Below the pieces are notes generated by a model, which had not been told where the DNA came from, ran no database searches, and saw only the letters and a list, made by a program, of their open reading frames with translations. Below, one piece after another: positions 1 through 9,808 of a stretch of DNA of 64,000 nt (position 1 is the stretch's first letter; every line of letters begins with the position of its first letter). Both the position numbers and the translations under genes were made by a program. The stretch is from positions 434,001-498,000 of the forward strand of contig JPHH03000014.1 in assembly GCA_000750105.3 (NCBI GenBank), written 5' to 3'. The DNA comes from Tolypocladium sp. Sup5 PDA-1. Taxonomy: Eukaryota; Ascomycota; Sordariomycetes; Hypocreales; Ophiocordycipitaceae.

Positions 1-1093
1 CGATGCCCTCGTCCTTCATCTGCGCGCGGATGGCGTTGAGGATATCATTTCCGCTCTGGCCGGGCTTCATGTGCTTCCTCGTCACGTCCTGCAGCCGGTT
101 CCCCTTCCTCAGTCCCTCCCGCAGGCCCCTGGGCACGTCGTCCTCCGTCTGCCCCGGGTGCAGCACGTACCCGAGGTGCTGCGTGTCCGTGTTCATCCCC
201 AGCGCCGTGACGCCAAAGTCCACGTGCAGGTAGTCCCCGTACGTGATGGGCCGCTGCTCATCCGTGGCCGACGGTGCGCGCTGCGGCCAGTCGGCGTTTC
301 CCTGGATGACGGTGACGTCGGGGTGGAACCAGGTCGTGTAGTTGAGCGCCTGGATCTGCTCGCGCATCCACCACTCGACGTCCCCGGTCGTCGTCTCGCC
401 GGGCGTGATGACGGCCTCGCTGAAGCCCGTCGCGATGATGGCCCATGCCGTCTCCTGCATGCGCCGGTACCAGGCTAGCCGCGCCGCGATCTGCGTGCCG
501 ATGTACTCGACGGCTAGCATGGGCTTCACGACGAAGCGGCCCGTCCACCGGGCGCCCAGGGCCGCGGCCATGGCGTCGCGCTCGCCGGCGTGCAGGCCCG
601 ACGCAAAGGCGATCTCGGGGTGCGCGTCGACGGCGATGGTCCTGGGCGAGTGCGTCTCCAGCAGGGCCGCCAGCTCGGTCCACAGCTGCGGCGTGTTGTC
701 GACCCAGGTGTACGCTGTGGGACTGCCGTCGGACGTGTTGGCAAGGAAGAGCTGGGTTGTGCGGCGGCGCGCGGAGAATTGTGTTGCCGACTTGAGGGAC
801 CAGAAGACGGTCTCTTCGGCGTACTCGTGCTGGCTGATCTATCCAAGCCGGTGCCATTGTCAGGGATGACGCGTGTGTGATGGAGATGAGAGCGGACTAC
901 TCACAATCCAGGCGTCGACTTTGTGTTTTTGCAAAAGCCCCGGCACGGCTTGCTTCCTCTCAGCGGTCCATTTGTCCTGCAGCTGGGCTTGCTCGCGTAG
1001 CGGAGGGAGGGCTTGGTACGAGGGCGTCTTGCTGTTGGCCACGACGCCGAGCGCCAGGCTCGCGACGGCCGCTACGGAGAGTGTAAACTTCAT
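1..1093 (-). CDS. M24-family metallopeptidase (Xaa-Pro aminopeptidase/creatinase-like), partial, secreted
   Basis: Exon 1 is 905-1093 and exon 2 runs from 838 leftward off the window edge; the 839-904 intron has GTGAGT and AG ends, and the join restores one frame. The first 19 or so residues (MKFTLSVAAVASLALGVVA) form a signal peptide, so the enzyme is probably secreted or vacuolar. The visible part holds the creatinase-like N-terminal domain and the beginning of the pita-bread fold, including HVDFG and NTDTQHLGYV, which supply two of the family's metal ligands. The remaining His and Glu ligands lie beyond the window. M24 enzymes cleave Xaa-Pro bonds or related C-N bonds; the substrate cannot be told from this fragment. 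No operon-like context. Confidence 0.85.
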
Positions 1094-1512
1094 GTCGTGG
1101 GGTGTTGGCCTGTTGACGAGCGCATTGGGTGATTTGCAGGTAAGACGGTCGCGTTATTGAGACGGTTGGAGAGCTCAATTATCAAGTTCCAGCGTGGGGG
1201 GACGATGTCGGCCGTGACGTCGGTGAACGCTATCCCGAAGCGGCAGGTCGCCGCATATTTCCAAGGGTCCATGTCGACAATAGCCCGAGAGTAGCCATCG
1301 TCAGTGCCTGTTGCTATGTAAAGCACGGGTACGCCAACCGCCCGCCTGCAGTAAATGGTTGTATCCGTATTCAATCGTCTATCTAATAATAAACAGCTCA
1401 TCATGCGGTACCCGCTCGTCCTATATGCACTTGGTCTAAGTGGTATCGAGCAGCGTAGGGATCGAAATATACACCGGCGCAATGCGTCACGCCGTAGTCA
1501 TGAAAGCGCCCT
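1094..1512. other. Intergenic, M24 peptidase promoter side
   Basis: Lies between the M24 start and the end of the carrier gene. No convincing ORF, RNA gene or repeat seen; it should hold the M24 peptidase promoter and the carrier 3' UTR. Confidence 0.5.
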
Positions 1513-2871
1513 CTAATGGAGCAAGATATCATACCCATCCTTGGTGATGCGCACCTCCTCCGCCCCGTACCCGTACTTGCGCCGTATCAGCTCAAAGATA
1601 ATGAGGCCGGCGCTGGTGCTCGGCACCTGGCGGATCGTGTTCCACCAGAACCCGCGGTACAGCCAGCGGCCCAGGCCCTGGCCCTCTGCTGCGGCCTCGG
1701 CGGCGCAGCCGGCCCACGTCTCCTGGTACGCGTGGTAGTAGGCCCGCAGCATCCTCCAGCGCCGCCGCGGTTTGTCCGGGTTCGCCGCGGCGGACTCGCG
1801 GTACCGGGCGGCCCTCGCGTCGAGGTCCTCGAGGTGGTCCCAGTGCTTGACCTGGAAGTGCGTCAGGGGGTGCAGGAGGAGCTGCTGGGCAAAGGACGCG
1901 CTGAAGCCGGCGCAGAGCAGGAACATGGGCTCGAGCGCGTAGTGGGGGCGGATGATGGTCGTCTCGCCGTCTTTGTGGTGTTGCGTCGGCCGCTTCATGG
2001 CCAGAACGTCGACAATGTCCTGTCCCAGGCCGCCGTAGTACCAGGTCACGAAGCGGTAGTACCCTTGGGCCTTGACGTACTCGAACGCGCTGAAGAAGAT
2101 GGCGCTCCCGAGGCTGTCCTTGGCAAACGACAGTCCCCATCCGGCAAAGATGCCTCGCAGCCCGATTTCCCGCAGCTTCTCAGCGCCAAAGGTCCACATG
2201 CTGCGCGGCTTGCCGCTGCCGTCGTTGGGCATCAGGTCCCGGTGGTCGTACCGCGCCTGGAGCGCATCGAGCGGAGCGGCCAGGACGCTCTGCAGCCCGC
2301 CCGCGAGGAACCCAGCAGTAAAGGTATGGGTCGGCGACGGCGGAGGGTACACCCGCTTGCTGGCCTTACCGCTGCCCTCGTGGAGGCGACCGAGGATCTG
2401 CAGGTAGCTCGTGTAGAGCACGGCTCCGACCCCGACGTTGGCGATGAGCGGCGGCAGGATCTGGTGCGGCACGACACTCCATCCCTGGTGCTTGATGGCC
2501 GACGTCAGGACCCCCGGCGTCGTGCTCCTCATCCACAGCCACGTCTGCCGCAGGAGGGCCGTCAGCCGCGACGCCGAGTGGTCATCGGCGGCGGCCTGCC
2601 AGAGCCGCTTCGTCTGCGCCTGGTGCACCGTCCGCGCGTACGCCAGGTAGTCGACGCGCGTGCGGAAGAAGGCCTTGGCCGGGGCCCGGAAGTAAAAGGC
2701 CACGAGCTGCGCGCTCAGGGCCCGGACGCCGGCGGCGGAGGCGGCCGTCGCGGCGTTGCTCCGGGGGGCGCGGTCGGGCAGCTCCTCCGGGTTGGCGGGG
2801 ATGACGGGCAGGACGCCGGTGCGCGAGTCCGGAGCCGGGGCGGGGGCCATGTCATTGCGGCCGAATGACAT
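1513..2871 (-). CDS. Mitochondrial carrier-domain protein
   Basis: Single-exon gene of 452 residues. The N-terminal 50 residues are Pro/Ala-rich. The rest has alternating hydrophobic segments, and PLDALQARYD (near residue 205) resembles the PX[DE]XX[RK] signature of mitochondrial solute carriers. A second Gly-rich loop-helix block (GLRGIFAGWGLSF) follows, as in carrier repeats. Classical carriers are about 300 residues with three signatures; only one is clear here, so this is a divergent member, perhaps an outer-membrane or Ugo1-like type rather than a typical inner-membrane exchanger. Transported substrate unknown. The start ATG lies in a short N-terminal stretch with another Met at residue 8. 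Confidence 0.7.
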   Translation of the reverse strand: MSFGRNDMAPAPAPDSRTGVLPVIPANPEELPDRAPRSNAATAASAAGVRALSAQLVAFYFRAPAKAFFRTRVDYLAYARTVHQAQTKRLWQAAADDHSASRLTALLRQTWLWMRSTTPGVLTSAIKHQGWSVVPHQILPPLIANVGVGAVLYTSYLQILGRLHEGSGKASKRVYPPPSPTHTFTAGFLAGGLQSVLAAPLDALQARYDHRDLMPNDGSGKPRSMWTFGAEKLREIGLRGIFAGWGLSFAKDSLGSAIFFSAFEYVKAQGYYRFVTWYYGGLGQDIVDVLAMKRPTQHHKDGETTIIRPHYALEPMFLLCAGFSASFAQQLLLHPLTHFQVKHWDHLEDLDARAARYRESAAANPDKPRRRWRMLRAYYHAYQETWAGCAAEAAAEGQGLGRWLYRGFWWNTIRQVPSTSAGLIIFELIRRKYGYGAEEVRITKDGYDILLH

Positions 2872-3313
2872 GGCTTTGGCGGCGCATGGTGGGTGAGAGA
2901 TGTTCTTGTTGGGGAGACGATGGTGAGTCTATAGGAGTTGGATGAAGAGTGTTGATGAGAAGTTTGAGAACGCTGTTGAGGGACGAGGACTCGGGAGTCT
3001 GAGCTTTGATGACTAAGGCGGCGTTGCGCTGGCTCCTATCAACACAAGGGACTCGTCGATCAAATCAATCTCAAACAGAATATCGCCTCTGTATTTCATA
3101 GATGCAAAAACATAATGTGGACAGTGGTGAAGGAGAAATCAAGTTCCCAGATGGTAGGATGGAAGAAATTTCGCCCATGTGCAAGTCAATCGTGGCCCCG
3201 TGATACAGACGCCTGCCGCTCAACCACCCACCTGACTCCAACCACAAGCACCACTCCCCTGTCGCCATGCATCACACATGCTCATTCACTCGTGCACTCA
3301 TTCACCGCCATGC
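2872..3313. other. Intergenic, carrier promoter
   Basis: Upstream region of the carrier gene and 3' flank of the amidohydrolase. No gene-like ORF supported. Confidence 0.5.
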
Positions 3314-4699
3314 TCACTCAATCGGCGCCGGCGCCTGGCTCACGTCCTCGGGCAGTTTCCGCCACCGGCTCGTATACACGCGCCCGTTCTTCATCACCGC
3401 CAGAACGTTCCTCTCCGGCTTGGCCAGAATCGACACGTCCTCCAGCGGGTTCTCGTTCAGCACCAGCAGATCCGCCGCGAAGCCCTCCTTCACCTGTCCC
3501 AGGAACTCCTCCTGCTTCAGCAGCCTCGCCGGCGTCACCGTCGCGCCCCTCAGCACCGCCGCGCTGCTCAGTGCCTGCGCGCGGATGGCAAACTCGCGAC
3601 TCTGCTCCTCCTGCAGCGGGCCCAGCAGGTCCGAGCCGTGGCAGATGCGGACGCCCGCGGCCTCGGCGATGCGCAGCGACGTGAGGCCCCGGGCGAGCAC
3701 CTCGCGGTTCTTGGCGCGGTTGACGGGCGGCAGGAAGCCCGCGTACTTGTCCTCGCCCATGGCTTGGTACGTGATAAGCGTGGGCACCAGCCAGACGCCC
3801 CTCCTGGCCATGTACCGCGCCGTGTCCTCGTCGATGAAGTTGCCGTGCTCAATGCACCTGACGCCGTTGTCGACGGCGTGGCGGATGGCCTTGGGCGTGT
3901 AGGCGTGGGCCGTCACGTAGGTGCCGTACGACTCGGCGACGTCGGCGATGGCGCGGATCTCGTCGGCCGTGAACTGCGTGTTCTCGAGGCGGTCCGTCGG
4001 CGAGGCCACGCCGCCGCCGACCATGATCTTGATGAAGTCGGCGCCGGTGCGGATCTGGTCGCGCGCGGCGTGGATGCAGGCGGGCACGCCGTCGATGACC
4101 TTGGTGAGCTGCGTGTCGCCGCCGCAGCACTGCTGGTGCGGCTGGTGCGGCCCGCGCGCGTCGCCGTGGCCGCCCGTCTGCGAGAGCGCCTTGTTGGATA
4201 GGACGAGCCGCGGGCCGGCGAAGACGTCGTCGTCGAGGGCCTCCTTGAGCGCCAGCGTCGCCCCGCCCGTGTCGCGCACCGTCGTGAAGCCACGGCTGAG
4301 CATCTGCCGGCAGAGGAAGGGCTGCCGGAAGTGCGACTCGGCCGGGTCGCCGCCGAAGAGGCTGGCCGTCAGGCTGGCGTTGCCCGCGACCGACGCGAGG
4401 TGGACGTGGCAGTCGATGAGGCCGGGGCAGAGATACTTGCCCGACAGGTCCACGACTACATGGCTGGATGAGGCGGGTGAATCGTCGCCAATCGACTCAA
4501 TGAGGCCCCCGGACAGCGTGACGGTCTGGCCCTTCACGACAGTCCCGCCGACGGGGTCGACCACGTTGGCATTCTTGAAGAGGTATTTCTTCTGCGGAGG
4601 CAGCTTCCACGGCTTGATGAGCTGGGCCGGGACGGAGGTGATGCCCGCCGGGCCCGTGTTGCTGCCGGCTGGCTGTTGCTCTTGCTGCTGCGGCGCCAT
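3314..4699 (-). CDS. Amidohydrolase-family metal-dependent hydrolase (imidazolonepropionase/prolidase-like)
   Basis: Intronless, 461 residues from the ATG at 4699, which has G at +4; the alternative ATG at 4729 adds 10 residues, and the frame stays open further upstream without a convincing start. The beta-sandwich entry is YLFKNANVVDPVGG. The TIM-barrel carries the HxH metal site (DCHVHL), a possible bridging lysine (ADFIKIMVGGG), VTAHAY and IEHGNF histidines and the CHGSDLLG aspartate, so all metal-binding elements of the amidohydrolase superfamily are present. Such fungal proteins hydrolyse C-N bonds in cyclic amides or dipeptides, and related ones degrade mycotoxins or pesticides; the real substrate is unknown. 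Divergent from the HET gene across an intergenic region of about 0.8 kb. No signal peptide, so probably cytosolic. Confidence 0.88.
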   Translation of the reverse strand: MAPQQQEQQPAGSNTGPAGITSVPAQLIKPWKLPPQKKYLFKNANVVDPVGGTVVKGQTVTLSGGLIESIGDDSPASSSHVVVDLSGKYLCPGLIDCHVHLASVAGNASLTASLFGGDPAESHFRQPFLCRQMLSRGFTTVRDTGGATLALKEALDDDVFAGPRLVLSNKALSQTGGHGDARGPHQPHQQCCGGDTQLTKVIDGVPACIHAARDQIRTGADFIKIMVGGGVASPTDRLENTQFTADEIRAIADVAESYGTYVTAHAYTPKAIRHAVDNGVRCIEHGNFIDEDTARYMARRGVWLVPTLITYQAMGEDKYAGFLPPVNRAKNREVLARGLTSLRIAEAAGVRICHGSDLLGPLQEEQSREFAIRAQALSSAAVLRGATVTPARLLKQEEFLGQVKEGFAADLLVLNENPLEDVSILAKPERNVLAVMKNGRVYTSRWRKLPEDVSQAPAPIE

Positions 4700-5496
4700 G
4701 ATGGGAACCTGGACCCTTTTCAGTGTCATGATGTCCAGTTTCAAGCGTAGGGACGAGCGCACGGCAGGACCAACAGCAACAACTCGCAGGATGCCAGCGG
4801 ATGCAACGCGGACTGGAGGCGGGGTTGCTGTCAGGTCCGGCCGATGCTGTACTTGTATTACTGTACCAACCACCATGGCGTTGCCTATCAGATCTACCGA
4901 CTGTGGTGTCGGATGGCGTACCCGCTGAATCCCCGCGGGGTGGACATGGAATGTGCCGATGTTAACAACTTACCTGACCTTCCAATTCTGGTAATACGCG
5001 GGACAATATCTGTGGAGGCAGAATATACGGACTACTTACACGGTAACAGCTAACAACAGGGACGAACTGGTGTGAATAGCATCTTGCCTCTTGGACTCAC
5101 CGAGCCGGTACTCGCGACTCTCGGATGGAAGCTGAGGTGACCGAGGATACAGGAGAAGTGGGCTCAGCTCGAACTTGTCAAGTACGAGCTGTAGATGAAA
5201 TGGCGGCCCTCGACCTCAGCTCCAATGCCGGACGCCTAATTGATTATTGGTTCAAGTCCCGGTCTATTGATGTTCTAGACTGCCTAAGATGATGCGCGTG
5301 CAGGCCTCCATGCACACGGTGCTCAGCCGCACAGCTGCTGGGAACGTCGAGCCTCGAACACATGTTCAGCTCTTTCTCAAGCAACGACCCGTGGCAAAGA
5401 CACTCTCTTAACGGTTCTGCAGCTCCGCCTCGAAAGGCATGCAAACCTCGACTGTATTTCGCACAACACCTCTCGCCTGGCTACGATGCTTGAAAG
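4700..5496. other. Intergenic between divergent amidohydrolase and HET-ankyrin genes
   Basis: Divergent promoter region. An open extension of the amidohydrolase frame reaches 4876 but has no conserved motif. No RNA gene supported. Confidence 0.5.
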
Positions 5497-8400
5497 ATGC
5501 GCTTGCTTGACGCGAGGACCCTGGAGCTCGTCGACGTACGCGACGATGCGATCCCCCGCTACGCGATCCTCTCGCACACTTGGGGCAACGAGGAAATCAC
5601 CATCCAGGAACTGCGGCGCATGAAGGGCCGGATGCCGCAGCCGCTGGACAAGCACAAGCGGGCGGTCGGGGGCAAGCAAGGCTTCGTCAAGGTCAGGAAC
5701 GCGGCGCGGCTCGCCGTCAGGCGCGGGCTCTCGTACATCTGGGTCGACACCTGCTGCATCGACAAGTCGAGCAGCGCAGAGCTGTCCGAGGCCATCAACT
5801 CCATGTACATCTGGTACCAGCAGTCTGCCGAGTGCTACGCCTTTCTGTCCGACGTACAGGCTGCCGACAAGGAAGACTGGGCGCTCCTCGGGTCAAGTCT
5901 TCGACGGAGCCGCTGGTTCGCCAGGGGCTGGACGTTGCAGGAACTCATTGCGCCCAAGGCCGTCCACTTCTACGCAAAAGACTGGACCCTTCTCGGGCAC
6001 AAAGACAGCCCGGCCGCATTCATGAGCATCATAAGCCAGGTCACTGGCATTGACGACGAGGTCCTGGACGGCAGGATTGACCCCCTTCACCTCAGCGCGT
6101 CCGCTCGCATGGCGTGGGCCGCGCATCGCCGCACCACCAGACTGGAAGACACGGCCTACAGCTTAATGGGTCTATTCCAGGTCAACATGCCTCTCCTCTA
6201 CGGGGAGGGCCATCGCGCGTTCACGAGGTTGCAGGAGGAGATTATCCAGCGCACCGACGACCAGTCGCTGTTTGCGTGGAACTCGTTTGACGAGGCAGAC
6301 GAGGACCCGGATGCCTTATTCGGCCTGCTTGCACAGTCTCCGGCGTATTTCAAGGACGCCAGCAATATTCAGCCCCTGCCGCCGCTGCCGATTTACGCCA
6401 GCGCGCCGTCCAGCATCACGAATCACGGCCTCCGCGTCCAGGTCTATCTGCGGCCCGTCCTGAGCACTGGCGCCGACACCATGGAGGAGGATTACTTCGC
6501 GATCCTAGATTGCTTCATCCGGGTGGGCGACCTGTACAGGTGTCCCGTCGTACGTCTACGGCGGCTCTCGGAGGACCAGTACGCCAGGTTGCAGCCCAAA
6601 TCTCAAATGTTTCTGCCTCCTCCACTGTCGCAGTTTGTGCCAGAGCTCGAGGGCTATCGAGCCATCTACGTCCGACAGAAGCCGGTCTACTACCATCTCC
6701 CGCAGTTCAGGATCTCGCCCTTCCACATGGAGTCCGGCCTGACCACCTCCAGCTCCGACGGCGTGCAGTACAGGTTGACGGAAACATTCCCGCCGTCCCA
6801 GTGGAACTCCAGCACGATGACGCTAAAGGCCAATTACTCCCGCAAACTTCGAGCCATGGGCGTGTTTCGCTTTCAAAATGTCGCGCGAAAGGACGAGCGG
6901 GTCGACGTCGTGGTTGGGCTCAGGCGTCTGAATGCGATGCAATGGGAGGGATGGTGTTTCCAGCTCTCTTGTCGCGCAACAGCTCTCGAGGCGACGTTCA
7001 CAGACGTCAACGGAAAGATTGAGGAGATGACTGCAGCCAGGCATGCAGATGTGTCGTCGAGGGCGCTTCGAGACGCACTCGGAGACGACTCTTCCCTGAC
7101 GAGCAACGCAACCGTCGAGGGTATCCAGCTCCAGGGGCGCCTGTACATTTCAGTCTTGGTGTCTCCCACGCCGGAGATTCAGACTTCAAAGGCACTGTTA
7201 GAACTGCCGCCGCCGCACGAGATACTGTCCAAACATGGCCCGGTCCAGAACTTTCTCTTCCATGGACTGTCAGCGCGGGTGCTCACGGAGCCGTGTTTCC
7301 AGAGCAGCTCGGACAACGTCGAGTTTCTCCCGGGCGTGGAATTCCACTTTCGCGTTCCCCCTGTCCGGGCTAGACCACCCGACAACGACGGCATGAGTTC
7401 CGCGACTGGTCATTTCATGAAGCCTATATACGATTATCTCGTCCAGCTCAGGGAGAGTAAGAGGGAAGGCGAGGCAGAGTCTCCGGCGCATCTGCTCGAG
7501 GACTTGGCCATTGCTTTGTTTGATTGCGACCCCCTTAAGGTAGAGGAAATCATGGGAAAGGGGCCGGACCTTGAGTCGTTAACATCAGACAAGTACGGGT
7601 TCGCGCCACTACACTGGGCTGTTGCGGGGGGCTCTACTTGGTGTATCCGCATACTTCTCGAGCACGGGGTCAACATCCTTGGCACGACAAAGGGAGGTCT
7701 CACGGCGCTTCACGTATCCGCAATATGCCACACCACAGTGTGGAGCGCATTCATGAGCCGTTATGGCCCCGAAACGGGACTTGGAGAGCTGGGCGAGTCG
7801 AGGACCAAGAAGTATTCAGACACTCCGCTGCATGTGGCCGCAGCCGTCTGTTCAGACTCGGAGGATGACCACTCGTTCTTCCAGGAGTTCATGGAGTTCG
7901 TCAAGTACACCGAACGTGTCGGGATGTTCGCACGAAACAGGGACGACGAGACGCCGCTCCACAGGGCTGCGGCCAACAACAACGCCGCCGTAGTCCGGAC
8001 TCTCGCAGCGAGCTCTTACTACTTTTATCCGGACATGGTGGACAAGTACGGCCGCTCGGCGCTCTGGCACGCAGCGGCTACTGGCTCCTGCGACGCCATC
8101 GAGGCTCTGACGCAGCTGCGCGCCACAATCAACCTGACGGATGATCTGGGTAGAAGCCCCCTGCACGCAGCCTGTCGAGGCGGCCACCACGAGGCCGTGG
8201 CGCTGCTGCTTCGCAAACGGGCGCGGCAGCAGACGCAGACACACATTCTGGGCTTGACGGCCATGGACTACGCCGCCATGTTTGGGCACGCCGAGTGTCT
8301 GCGGCTGCTGCTGAGCATGGGCGATTCGGATTTTCTGGCGTCGGATCTTCTTTTCCCGCTGTCTGAGCGAAACAGAGCGCTTCACATAGCTGCGTCGTGT

Positions 8401-8717
8401 GGATGGATCGAGTGCGTCAAGATCCTCTGCCAGTCGGGGGCCGATCCGGCGACGCAGAGGAGTCACTACATGAAGCTGGATGGCTCCAAGACCTTTGCCG
8501 TCGTGGTGGAGATGGAGGGGCCGGCATGGTTCGCGGCAGCCGAGGAGAGGCACTTGGAGATAACCGAGTATCTTGACAGGTCTATGAGACGCCCGGGGCC
8601 TCAACAGCAACAGCCACGGCCACAACAGCAGCAACAGCTACAGCTACAACCACAACAGCAGCAGCAGCAACAGCAGCAACAGCAGCAACAGCAGCAACAG
8701 CAGCAACAGCAGCAACA

Positions 8718-8748
<31 letters not shown>

Positions 8749-9228
8749 GAACAGCTCCCGTATCCCACTTCCGCCGTGCCACCTCGGCCTGCTACTTACC
8801 AGCCACCGTCGAGTGCAGCACCTGTCACGAGCCTAAAATATCCGGGCACAGGGTACTCAGGATACTCAGGACACCCACGCCCAGAATACTCACGCCCAGA
8901 ATATCCAGGCCGAGCATACTCAACCCCAGGCTACTCGAACCCAGAATATCCGATGCCACAGCGCGTGCAGGAGCTCTCGGGCAGGCAGAGCACGCCGTAT
9001 CCAACCGCAGAGTCCATGGATCTGACGCCAGTCAAGGCATACGATCCTATGGCATCGCCGTATGGGGAGTCTGCACCCGGGGCCGGGCAGCATTCTACCA
9101 CTCTCCCTGCGCAGATGACTTCCAGTACTCCGTATCAAGTTTCGGGTGGACAGCCAAAGGACAGTTGTTCGTACGGGTGGTCACGGTCTACCCCTACTCC
9201 CTACCCCCAGCAGTTGTATAAGTCATAG
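5497..9228 (+). CDS. HET-domain protein with ankyrin repeats and glutamine-rich C-terminal tail
   Basis: Intronless, 1243 residues. Residues about 20-170 are a HET domain: YAILSHTWG (22-30), YIWVDTCCIDK (from 80) and RSRWFARGWTLQELIAP (from about 136), the three classical blocks of fungal heterokaryon-incompatibility proteins, which trigger cell death after non-self recognition. A middle region without recognised motifs (about 250-670) is followed by ankyrin repeats (about 690-1025; e.g. FAPLHWAVAGG, DTPLHVAAAV, ETPLHRAAANN, RSPLHAACRGG). The tail has a Gln-rich segment with 32 uninterrupted Gln (1053-1084), then Tyr/Pro-rich repeats of YSxPEYP type. No NACHT or NB-ARC domain. HET at the N-terminus with ankyrins as probable sensor is a known architecture; the polyQ and YP tail is unusual. 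Neighbouring HET gene lies 580 bp downstream on the same strand. Confidence 0.93.
8653..8748 (+). repeat. CAG/CAA trinucleotide repeat coding 32 consecutive glutamines
   Basis: In frame within the HET-ankyrin gene. CAG and CAA are mixed, mostly as CAG CAG CAA units at first and pure CAG near the end. Mixed codons suggest that the Gln run is kept as protein sequence as well as by slippage. Confidence 0.95.
8860..8955 (+). repeat. Degenerate Tyr/Ser/Pro repeats in the HET-ankyrin tail
   Basis: Short units of the type YS-x-PEYP or GYSGYS recur about eight times just after the polyQ tract, coded by related DNA units (atactcac, aatatccag). Low-complexity aromatic/proline spacing typical of disordered tails. 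Confidence 0.7.
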
Positions 9229-9808
9229 CAGGGTACGGGTCGAGTTTGATGCGCTCCCACTGCTAGGGGATACGAGGATGTTAATTGAAGATACAGGGCT
9301 TTGTGAATGGCAACGAGCTGAGCTAGGTTCATCGTGGTGCAACTTGCTACCGCGTGAAAGATGCCCTAAAAGACCTCGTGCTCAAAACTCGCCACCTCCG
9401 AAGCCAGGTACACTGCATCTCACAGACACCCCAGACTCACAGACGGGGTGTCAGCTCTGCATGACGGCCAATCCAGGGCTAGACATGGGGCTGTGTGCAT
9501 CGGGCAACGAGTGGCTGTGATATCTTGCCGACGCCGCTGCACGAGTGCGAGCGTTTGCTGTTTCCCTACCATTACATGCTCATGCTCCCCGTCGTAACAT
9601 ACGACACGAAGAGCGGACGCCTTGCATGCCTCCGTGTTAGCCCCCAACAGGTTGTGGTTGCCTATAGGTAAGCACCTCCCCATTTGCTCAGCCCTCCCAA
9701 CACAGCTGAAGCAGATCATGCATGACTTTCAATATTATGGGTGTATACGAAATCGTCCTCCATTAACGTGGGTAATGTCAGTCGCAACACACTTCCAGTT
9801 TCCCTACC
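9229..9808. other. Intergenic between the two HET genes
   Basis: 580 bp separating two same-strand HET genes. It holds the terminator of the first and promoter of the second; no ORF of its own supported. Confidence 0.5.

Noticed and set aside
1516..2868. 450-codon plus-strand frame
   Set aside because: Shadow of the carrier gene; no start context or motif.
5249..5259. GGTTCAAGTCC, a tRNA B-box match
   Set aside because: Flanking sequence does not form a T stem, acceptor stem or D arm.
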